Virus record (IMG/VR): IMGVR_UViG_3300017770_002232
Span: 1-22,577 of that record
DNA from: a virus
Reading direction: 5' to 3' (one strand)
DNA length: 22,577 nucleotides
The notes beneath the pieces are model-generated. The model was not told the origin of the DNA. It searched no databases and saw nothing but the letters and a program-made list of their open reading frames with translations. The stretch's first letter is position 1; every line of letters begins with the position of its first letter. Both the position numbers and the translations under genes were made by a program. Positions 12,883 through 19,303 of this stretch are shown here, one piece after another.

Positions 12883-13423
12883 AGATTACATTACCATATA
12901 TGATGGTGTTATAGAACCTAGACTTTGTGATAATCTAATTACATTTTTTGAGAAAAATATAAAACATACACATAGAGAAGAAACAGATCACAGAGCATTT
13001 CAGGAATTAAATCTATCACTTGTACCAAAATATGAACAAGCAATAGGTAAGTTATTAAGACCTTATTTTGATTTATATAAAAAAGATAATAATATATCAG
13101 ATTGTGTATGGCCACAAACTTTTCAAATGGAACATACAAGATTTAAAAGATATATGCCCAATACAGAGGATAGATTTGATATTCATGCTGACGCAACAAC
13201 TAAAATGACATCAAGTAGATTTTTAGTTTTATTTGTATATCTATCTAATAATGATTCAGGTTATACTAGTTTTCCTAATAGAGATATAAAAGTACAACCA
13301 AAACAAGGAAGATTATTAATGTTTCCCCCTAACTGGTGTTATCCACATGTAGGTGAAAAGGTAACAGATAAACCAAAATATATTTTAGGGAGTTATGGTC
13401 ATTATGCCGACTTACAAAATTAG
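12860..13423 (+). CDS. 2OG-Fe(II) oxygenase, prolyl-4-hydroxylase-like
   Basis: The 187-residue protein has the complete canonical motif set: iron ligands H109-x-D111 in RFDIHADA, distal H163 in NWCYPHVGE, and K173 in KPKYILGSYGHY for 2-oxoglutarate. FLVLFVYLSNNDSGYTSFP and GRLLMFPPNW form the usual core strands of P4H-type enzymes. This is the most clearly catalytic of the three oxygenases in the window. The substrate is unknown: P4H relatives hydroxylate protein side chains, while more distant ones act on nucleic acids or small molecules. The ATG lies in the upstream gene, 23 bases before its stop. Confidence 0.88.
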   Translation: MAQLNLNKDYITIYDGVIEPRLCDNLITFFEKNIKHTHREETDHRAFQELNLSLVPKYEQAIGKLLRPYFDLYKKDNNISDCVWPQTFQMEHTRFKRYMPNTEDRFDIHADATTKMTSSRFLVLFVYLSNNDSGYTSFPNRDIKVQPKQGRLLMFPPNWCYPHVGEKVTDKPKYILGSYGHYADLQN

Positions 13424-14081
13424 TGGTGTAGAAATACCTAATGAAGAATTACATTTTGCTTATATAACACATAAGTTAAGAAATGAATATGGGTTTATAG
13501 AGTCATCTAAAAAAAATATACCTGTAAATAATAAAGGTGAGGTAATGCCTATGTACACCTATCCTTGTTATGAATGGTTAAATAGTATTGATTGGGAAGG
13601 TGCAAATGTATTTGAATATGGTACAGGCTTTAGTACATTATGGTGGGCAGATAAAAAAGTTAATTATTATGGTGTAGAAGATAATAAAGAGTGGTATGAT
13701 AGGGTGAAAAAATTTAATGTACAATATAAATCAGACCATAAAGAATATATCTCATCAATATATGCAGCTGATGTAAAAGGTTTTGATGTTATTGTAATTG
13801 ATGGTCAGGTAAGATTTGATTGTGTAAAACCTGCCTTTGATAAATTAAAAGATGATGGTATTATTATATTTGACAATAGCGATTGGCACAAAAATACAAA
13901 AAAAGAGTTAGACAAATACGACTTGATACCTATACATTTTCATGGATTTAAACCATTACATGTTGACTCTGAAACAACTTCATGTTATATTAGTAAAGAG
14001 TTTAACAAAAAAGCAAAACATATAATACCTATGGCAGGAACAGAGAGAACACAACACGAAACAGATAAAACAATATTATGA
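13404..14081 (+). CDS. SAM-dependent methyltransferase-like protein
   Basis: The 225-residue Rossmann-fold protein has motif I VFEYGTGFS (69-77), an acidic residue at the end of strand 2 (E92 in YYGVEDN), and FDVIVIDGQVR (D133) plus GIIIFDNSDW, as in the class I methyltransferases related to FkbM/Methyltransf_24. The product and target are unknown; small-molecule, sugar or protein methylation is as likely as DNA because no (D/N)PP(Y/W) motif is present. ATG 13404 is preferred (AGGGAG 11 bases upstream); ATG 13395 would add three residues with the same box only two bases away. The stop overlaps the helicase ATG (ATGA). Confidence 0.78.
   Translation: MPTYKISGVEIPNEELHFAYITHKLRNEYGFIESSKKNIPVNNKGEVMPMYTYPCYEWLNSIDWEGANVFEYGTGFSTLWWADKKVNYYGVEDNKEWYDRVKKFNVQYKSDHKEYISSIYAADVKGFDVIVIDGQVRFDCVKPAFDKLKDDGIIIFDNSDWHKNTKKELDKYDLIPIHFHGFKPLHVDSETTSCYISKEFNKKAKHIIPMAGTERTQHETDKTIL
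13963..13991 (+). promoter_or_regulatory. Host-type promoter for helicase gene 41, inside the methyltransferase gene
   Basis: TTGACT (13963-13968), 17-base spacer, TATATT (13986-13991). The expected start near 13998 leaves about 80 bases to the gene 41 ATG. The match is weaker than at uvsX, but the spacing is exact and the placement sensible. Confidence 0.5.
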
Positions 14082-15475
14082 TAGACAAATTTGAATTAAC
14101 AATATTATCCAATCTCGTATATAACGAAGAATTTGCTCGTAAGGCTGTACCTTTTTTAAAAGAAGAATTTTTTAGAGATAGAACAGAAATAATTGTATTT
14201 CAACAGATAAATAACTTTATAGTAAAATATAATAATCTTCCCACAAGAGAAGCTCTAACAATTGAGTTATCAAACCTAAAGAATATTACAGAGGAAGAAT
14301 TTAAACAATCAAAACAATTATTGAATAGTTTAGAGATTGAGTCTAATGTAGATCAACAATGGTTACTAGATACAACTGAAAAGTTTTGCAAAGACCGTGC
14401 TGTATATAATGCTGTACTAAAAGGTATTAAGATTATAGATGGTAAAGATAAACAATTATCTCCAGAAGCGATTCCGAGCATCCTTAGTGAGGCTCTTGCT
14501 GTTTCTTTTGATCAGCATATTGGTCATAACTATGTCGAACAATCAGATGAAAGATTCGACTACTATCATAGAACTGAAGAACGTCTTAAATTTGATTTAC
14601 AATATTTTAATCGTATAACAAAAGGTGGTCTACCACCTAAGACTTTAAATGTAGCACTTGCAGGTACAGGTGTAGGTAAGTCTTTGTTCATGTGTCATGT
14701 GGCTGCTTCTATGATAACTCAAGGCAAGAATGTATTGTATATTACTTTAGAGATGGCTGAAGAACGTATCGCAGAAAGAATTGACGCTAACTTATTAGAC
14801 GTGACGATTGATGAACTCTATGACATGCCTAAGAAGTTTTATGATGACAAGATTAAGAAAATGCAAAGTAAGGTACAAGGTCAATTAATTATCAAAGAAT
14901 ATCCTACTGCCTCTGCTCATACAGGTCATTTTAAAAATTTGATTGATGAACTTGCATTAAAGAAATCATTTAAACCAGATATAGTATTCATTGACTATTT
15001 AAATATATGTTCATCTAGTAGATTTAAAGGTGGTAATATATCATCTTACTTTTACATCAAGGCAATCGCTGAAGAATTAAGAGGCCTTGCTGTGACTTAT
15101 AATGTACCTATTGTTTCTGCTACTCAAACAACTAGAACTGGTTATATGTCAAGTGATGTAGGATTAGAAGATACCTCAGAGAGTTTTGGTCTTCCTGCAA
15201 CTGCTGACTTTATGTTTGCTCTAATATCAAATGAAGATTTAGAAGAACTATCTCAAATGAAAGTTAAACAATTAAAGAACAGATACAATGATCCAGGTCT
15301 TAATCGTGCCTTTATATTAGGTGTAGATAGGGCAAAGATGAGATTGTATGATGTAGAACAATCTGCTCAACAGATTGTAGATAGTAACCAAGAAACAGAA
15401 AAACAATTAAATGAACCATCAGGTCCTCAACCTGCTGAAAGTGTTTATGATAAGTTTTCAGGATTTAAAGTATGA
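14078..15475 (+). CDS. 41: Replicative DNA helicase gp41 (DnaB-like)
   Basis: The 465-residue hexameric 5'-3' helicase (T4 gp41 is 475 aa) unwinds the fork and partners the gp61 primase. The N-terminal domain (about 1-150) resembles the helical collar of DnaB. The RecA-like domain has Walker A AGTGVGKS (195-202), followed by FMCHVAASMITQGKNVLYITLEMAEERIAERI (the Glu of the H1a motif). Walker B is DIVFIDYLNIC, then the PIVSATQTTRTGY H3 segment. The C-terminal tail (QQIVDSNQETEKQL onward) is polar and probably flexible. ATGA couplings link it to both neighbours. Confidence 0.95.
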   Translation: MIDKFELTILSNLVYNEEFARKAVPFLKEEFFRDRTEIIVFQQINNFIVKYNNLPTREALTIELSNLKNITEEEFKQSKQLLNSLEIESNVDQQWLLDTTEKFCKDRAVYNAVLKGIKIIDGKDKQLSPEAIPSILSEALAVSFDQHIGHNYVEQSDERFDYYHRTEERLKFDLQYFNRITKGGLPPKTLNVALAGTGVGKSLFMCHVAASMITQGKNVLYITLEMAEERIAERIDANLLDVTIDELYDMPKKFYDDKIKKMQSKVQGQLIIKEYPTASAHTGHFKNLIDELALKKSFKPDIVFIDYLNICSSSRFKGGNISSYFYIKAIAEELRGLAVTYNVPIVSATQTTRTGYMSSDVGLEDTSESFGLPATADFMFALISNEDLEELSQMKVKQLKNRYNDPGLNRAFILGVDRAKMRLYDVEQSAQQIVDSNQETEKQLNEPSGPQPAESVYDKFSGFKV

Positions 15476-15768
15476 GAAAACAAATAAGAAAAAATAGTCC
15501 ATCTATATACTACAAAACTGAAATGATAAAGAAAGGTAAAGACATACTATGGCGTGCTGTAGAAATGCCTAGTAAGTTAGTATTAAAAGAGTCTTTCTTT
15601 GAAGAAGATGTAAAACCTGTTGTTAAGTTTCAAAACAAATATAAGACCTTTGGTATCTTTGGGTTCCCACCATTCTTTGATTGTAGAGATGACAAAGAAA
15701 AATTTGTAGATCAAGGTAAGTCAAGGTATAACGCTCCTGCTAGGACAAGAGGTCGTAGTCGTACATAA
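15472..15768 (+). CDS. Hypothetical basic protein (98 aa)
   Basis: The ORF overlaps the helicase stop by four bases (ATGA). The product is basic with an opening MRKQIRKNSPSIYYKTEMIKKG, a central FGIFGFPPFFDC segment, and an Arg-rich tail (APARTRGRSRT) suited to nucleic-acid contact. I do not recognise it. Its stop codon TAA is also part of the CATAAATA late-promoter-like element, so it ends the middle-gene run. Confidence 0.68.
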   Translation: MRKQIRKNSPSIYYKTEMIKKGKDILWRAVEMPSKLVLKESFFEEDVKPVVKFQNKYKTFGIFGFPPFFDCRDDKEKFVDQGKSRYNAPARTRGRSRT

Positions 15769-15771
15769 ATA
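15764..15771 (+). promoter_or_regulatory. Late-promoter-like CATAAATA
   Basis: One mismatch (C for T at the first base) from TATAAATA, placed on the stop of the previous gene and 20 bases before the ATG at 15791, with an AGGAGAG ribosome-binding site between. Position and context support a late promoter for the downstream gene; the mismatch lowers confidence. Confidence 0.5.
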
Positions 15772-15790
15772 GTACATAGGAGAGAAAACT

Positions 15791-17035
15791 ATGGCTTACG
15801 AAGCGTCTGAAATAATGACAGCAGTTGCTTTACAATCTGATTTGTCAACTTTGGATAAAGTAAAAAATCCAATAGATTTACAAAAATTAATTAACAATGG
15901 CAAGAAGATAGTAAAAACTAAAAAAGATATTCAATTCGGTGATGAAAAAACCTTTCAAGGTTTTTCTGCAAAACTAACTGATAAATTCATTAAAGATATG
16001 GCCGTAGGTGTGTCTGCCGCTAAGGGTATTAGGCGATACATGAATAAAGCGACAGGTAAAGTAACCGTCTATATGACAGGTAATATATTTCCCAAAGATG
16101 TAGAAGAATTTAAAGTTAGTGCTTTTGGTTTTGAAGATTACAATTCATCTGATATAATAGTTTCAACAGATAAGAAAAAGTTTTTTGGTGTGTCTTTAAA
16201 GAAAAAAAAAGATGTAAAAGCCTCTGATCCAACTCTTATAAACAAAGCGTTTTCTAGTGTCTTTGAAGGTAAAAAATATGACAAGTTAAAACAAGAAATG
16301 GTTGATTTAAGAATTAAATATTTTTCAGGTCTAGTAAAAAAAGCAGTAAACAAAAAAATACTATTAGAAAAAGATATTAACAATTACAAAAGATTAAGTG
16401 ATAAAGAGTTATATGAATCAAAAGGTATAGATAGAAAACAATTTGGTGATAAAGGATATATTGATACAAAAGGATATGCTTCATCTAAAAAAGGATATTT
16501 AGATGATAACACTAAAGACCCAAAGAGCATGAGATTTTTTGTTAACAAAGATTTATCTGATAAAAAGAATCCATTATGGAGTAAATATAGAGAAGTAGTA
16601 AACAAATATTCAAATGAATTAGCAGATACTTTACTTAACATAATATTAAAAACAAAATTATTTGAACAACTAGACGCTAAAAAAATAAAAGGTAAAGATT
16701 TTGATTTTGCTTTGATAACGGGTATAGGAGATGTGACACCTAAAGGTGAGGTAAAGATTTTACCTGCAAGTATTAAAGCATTAAAAACAACATTATGTGG
16801 TCTAACAAGAATTGAAAAGAAACAAAAAAATGATAAGTTTGCAGTTATAATAAATGAAGAATTATCTGCTAAATCAAATGCTGCTAAAATATACCTTACA
16901 CTTATTAGAGGTAAATCAAAAATATTAGATTTGCAAGTTAGATATAAAGGTAAATTTACACCTAGACCACAGTTTCAAGGCGGCCTTGCTAAAGATTTTG
17001 AGACCATTATGAAGGCAGAGTGTGGGTCTGCTTAA
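15791..17035 (+). CDS. Late protein, possible PD-(D/E)XK-type nuclease fold (414 aa)
   Basis: The 414-residue, Lys-rich protein (pI clearly basic) starts MAYEASEIMTAVALQSDL with a good AGGAGAG site. The most telling segment is residues 119-140: SSDIIVSTDKKKFFGVSLKKKK. D121 followed by a strand and an S-L-K strand resembles the D...(S/E)-x-K catalytic core of restriction-enzyme-like nucleases of the HaeIII kind, which use S-x-K. The TGxIFPKDVEEF strand before it and the helix DPTLINKAF after it fit the fold. A canonical Glu is missing, so it may be inactive or not a nuclease. The second half (residues 160-414) is unassigned. It lacks the N-terminal packaging leader of the following genes. Late expression is implied by flanking motifs. 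Confidence 0.6.
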   Translation: MAYEASEIMTAVALQSDLSTLDKVKNPIDLQKLINNGKKIVKTKKDIQFGDEKTFQGFSAKLTDKFIKDMAVGVSAAKGIRRYMNKATGKVTVYMTGNIFPKDVEEFKVSAFGFEDYNSSDIIVSTDKKKFFGVSLKKKKDVKASDPTLINKAFSSVFEGKKYDKLKQEMVDLRIKYFSGLVKKAVNKKILLEKDINNYKRLSDKELYESKGIDRKQFGDKGYIDTKGYASSKKGYLDDNTKDPKSMRFFVNKDLSDKKNPLWSKYREVVNKYSNELADTLLNIILKTKLFEQLDAKKIKGKDFDFALITGIGDVTPKGEVKILPASIKALKTTLCGLTRIEKKQKNDKFAVIINEELSAKSNAAKIYLTLIRGKSKILDLQVRYKGKFTPRPQFQGGLAKDFETIMKAECGSA

Positions 17036-17036
17036 G

Positions 17037-17044
17037 TATAAATA
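17037..17044 (+). promoter_or_regulatory. T4-type late promoter TATAAATA for the packaged-protein block
   Basis: Exact late element starting two bases after the stop of the 15791 gene. It would drive 17125 onward in the late phase, as expected for proteins that are packed in the virion. Confidence 0.75.
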
Positions 17045-17078
17045 GTAGAAAAACAACAATTTATTGATGGAATAACGC

Positions 17079-17107
17079 TTGACAAGAGCGGTGAAATTTT
17101 GTATAAT
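17079..17107 (+). promoter_or_regulatory. Host sigma-70-type promoter before the ligase-like gene
   Basis: TTGACA (17079-17084), 17-base spacer, TATAAT (17102-17107), all consensus. Start expected near 17114, just before the GGAGAGAG site and ATG at 17125. Having a strong early-type promoter 35 bases after a late one means the block may be made throughout infection. Confidence 0.8.
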
Positions 17108-17124
17108 GGGTATAGTGGAGAGAG

Positions 17125-18348
17125 ATGTATAGTTTTAAACAATATTTAAATGAGTCTAAAAACACACATTTAGAGCATTTAGAAGACGAAATAATTAATA
17201 ACGGATATCAAGGTGGTATCAACGCAGTAGAATTTCTTAAATCATTAAGAAATATGCTTGTCGGCTCATCTGGTAGAAAAGTAAATGTATCTGTTAAATG
17301 GGATGGTGCACCTGCTGTATTTTGTGGTGTTAATCCTGAAAACGGCAAATTCTTTGTCGGATCAAAATCTGTATTCAACGTAAATCCTAAAATTAATTAT
17401 ACGCCTGCTGATGTAAGAAGAAATCATACAGGTGGTCTTGCAGATAAATTAATCGTTGCATTAAGAGAACTTAAAAAATTAAACATCAAAGGAGTTGTGC
17501 AAGGCGACTTCTTATATACTCCAGACGAAATCAAAACAGCAACAATCAGAGGTGAAAAGGTTATCACTTTTACACCTAACACAATCACATATGCAATACC
17601 TAGTGATTCTAATTTAGCAAATAGAATACTTAAATCTAAAATGGGTATAATATTTCATACATCATACACAGGTAGAAAGATGACAGATTTAAAAGCAAAC
17701 TTCGGTGTCAATATAAACAGATTTTCAAAAACACCTGCTGTATTTTTTGATGACGCAGGATATAAAGATACATCTGGTGTTGCTACATTTACAGAATTAG
17801 AGTCAGACCAATACGATAGTTTATTAAGAATGGCTGCAGGTTCAATATCTAAAAGTAAAGGCGTTTTAGATTTGATGAAAAGGCAGACTAATTTATTATC
17901 AGTAGGTGCAAGACTTAAAATATTTTTTAATGATTATATTAGAAGAGGTCAGACTATTGCAAACGTAAAAAAATTACAAAGTAATTTTAGAAAGTATTAT
18001 GCAAAAGTTTTAAATGATGAGATTAGTAAAAGAAAAACACAAAGTGCTAAAGATAGATTTAATACTCAAAGAGATGAAGGTTTAAAATTTATTGACAGAT
18101 ATGAAAATGAGATATATTTTGCAATCGCAAGTTATGTCACATTACAGAAAACAAAAAATTATCTAGTAAATAAAATGAATCAAATTAAATCAATAGGCAC
18201 TTTTATACAGAGAGGCAATGGCTTTGAGGTTACAAATCCTGAAGGTTATGTTGCCGTAGATAGGTTAGGTCGTGCTGTCAAACTCGTAGATAGATTAGAG
18301 TTTAGTACAGCAAACTTTACTGTATCTAAAAACTGGATAAAAGGATGA
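17125..18348 (+). CDS. DUF6267-type protein with nucleotidyl-transferase/ligase fold and capsid-targeting leader
   Basis: The 407-residue product belongs to a phage family I recall as DUF6267. Residues 54-66 (NVSVKWDGAPAVF) contain K58-x-D60-G61, the KxDG signature of covalent nucleotidyl transferases (DNA/RNA ligases). FFVGSKSVF, then GVVQGDFLYT (124-132, motif III-like) and MGIIFHTSYTG (173-183, motif IV-like) follow in the right order. An ATP-dependent end-joining role is therefore plausible but not shown. The protein begins MYSFKQYLNES, matching the T4 internal-protein leader and the L-x-E|S cleavage site of the prohead protease (cut after E10). The end is helical (about 240-340). Its stop overlaps the kinase ATG (ATGA). 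Confidence 0.8.
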   Translation: MYSFKQYLNESKNTHLEHLEDEIINNGYQGGINAVEFLKSLRNMLVGSSGRKVNVSVKWDGAPAVFCGVNPENGKFFVGSKSVFNVNPKINYTPADVRRNHTGGLADKLIVALRELKKLNIKGVVQGDFLYTPDEIKTATIRGEKVITFTPNTITYAIPSDSNLANRILKSKMGIIFHTSYTGRKMTDLKANFGVNINRFSKTPAVFFDDAGYKDTSGVATFTELESDQYDSLLRMAAGSISKSKGVLDLMKRQTNLLSVGARLKIFFNDYIRRGQTIANVKKLQSNFRKYYAKVLNDEISKRKTQSAKDRFNTQRDEGLKFIDRYENEIYFAIASYVTLQKTKNYLVNKMNQIKSIGTFIQRGNGFEVTNPEGYVAVDRLGRAVKLVDRLEFSTANFTVSKNWIKG

Positions 18349-19028
18349 TAAAAAGTTTTATACAAAATTTACATGAAGGTCTTTATGACCCAGGTATATT
18401 CAAGGCGTTCTTTCTTGCAGGTGGTCCTGGCTCAGGCAAATCATTTGTGACATCAAGTGCTTTTACAGGCACAGGATTAAAACTTGTAAATTCAGATGTT
18501 AAGTTTGAGAGAGATTTAAAGAAGGCAAACCTATCTCTTAAAATGCCAGACGAAGAAGAATATTTTAGAAACATCATAAGACAAAGTGCAAAGAAATTTG
18601 TTATATCACAATTAGATCAATACATCAAAGGCAGATTAGGATTAGTTATTGATAGTACAGGCAGAGATTATGACATGATTGCTAGACAACATAACATACT
18701 TAAAAATATGGGTTACGATTGTTATATGGTATTTGTAAATACAAGTTTAGAAGTCGCATTGCAAAGAAATGCTAGACGAGAAAGAACAATACCAGAGTAC
18801 ATCACCACATCAAGTTGGAATGGTGTACAATCTAATATGGGTAAGTTTCAAAGATTATTTGGTATGTCAAACTTTTTAGTTGTAGATAACAACAAATCAG
18901 ATTTAGAATTAACAACCCTTACTATGAATAGAGTAAGTAAAGAAGTAAGAAAATATATGAAGACACCTATACAAAGTTATATCGCAAAGAGATGGATGGC
19001 TTCAGAGAGAAAAGCAAAGAGAAGATGA
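18345..19028 (+). CDS. P-loop kinase (AAA_33/zeta-like) with capsid-targeting leader
   Basis: The 227-residue NTP-dependent kinase-like protein has a Walker A GGPGSGKS (26-33) inside AFFLAGGPGSGKSFVTS, a substrate or Walker B-like LVIDSTG (100-106), and a basic lid RNARRERTIP near 141-150. The fold is that of polynucleotide or small-molecule kinases and zeta toxins (AAA_33); a 5'-end kinase role would fit the ligase-fold neighbour but is inference. The N-terminus MIKSFIQNLHEG has the L-x-E|G prohead-protease site (cut after E11) found in capsid-targeting leaders. The Arg/Lys tail is polar. ATGA couplings bind it to the genes before and after. Confidence 0.82.
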   Translation: MIKSFIQNLHEGLYDPGIFKAFFLAGGPGSGKSFVTSSAFTGTGLKLVNSDVKFERDLKKANLSLKMPDEEEYFRNIIRQSAKKFVISQLDQYIKGRLGLVIDSTGRDYDMIARQHNILKNMGYDCYMVFVNTSLEVALQRNARRERTIPEYITTSSWNGVQSNMGKFQRLFGMSNFLVVDNNKSDLELTTLTMNRVSKEVRKYMKTPIQSYIAKRWMASERKAKRR

Positions 19029-19303
19029 TAGAAACATTTAAAAATTTTATGAACCTAGTTGCAGACAAAAAATGTCCTGATGGTTTTAAATTTGACAGTA
19101 AACTAAAAGTTTGCGTACCTAAAGGACATAAATATATAAGATACCCTTACTTTGGTAGTACAAGTAAGAACGCTGATACAGATAATGGGAATGGTGATGA
19201 TAGTAATGGAAACGGTGGCAACGGCAACGGTGGCAACGGAACAGGCAATGGTAATGGAAATGGTGGCAATGGTTCTGGTGGTAACGGAGGCGGCGGAGAA
19301 TAA
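19025..19303 (+). CDS. Gly/Asn-rich small protein with paired cysteines (92 aa)
   Basis: The start is ATG 19025, overlapping the kinase stop (ATGA); an in-frame ATG at 18992 lies inside the kinase gene. The N-terminus MIETFKNFMNLVADKK resembles the packaging leaders of its neighbours (hydrophobic F-x-x-F helix) but lacks the L-x-E cut site. A C17-P-D-G-F...C30-V-P-K-G motif follows, possibly a small disulfide or metal loop. Then comes a highly polar tail, residues 54-91, almost all Gly and Asn in GNG/GGN repeats. Such tails are flexible. The role is unknown; a virion-associated filler or scaffold-bound protein is possible. Confidence 0.65.
   Translation: MIETFKNFMNLVADKKCPDGFKFDSKLKVCVPKGHKYIRYPYFGSTSKNADTDNGNGDDSNGNGGNGNGGNGTGNGNGNGGNGSGGNGGGGE
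19181..19300 (+). repeat. Imperfect GGTGGCAATGG-type coding repeats (Gly/Asn tail)
   Basis: About 110 bases of near-tandem GGN-AAY/GGN codons (for example GGTGGCAACGG, GGTGGCAATGG, AATGGTAATGGAAATGG). Base composition is clearly higher in G than the surroundings. Repeats are imperfect, use varied synonymous codons, and lie wholly within the 19025 gene. Confidence 0.8.

Noticed and set aside
19127-19134. CATAAATA inside the 19025 gene as a late promoter for the 947-aa protein
   Set aside because: Same mismatch as the 15764 site but within coding sequence and far from a gene start; chance matches are expected in AT-rich DNA.
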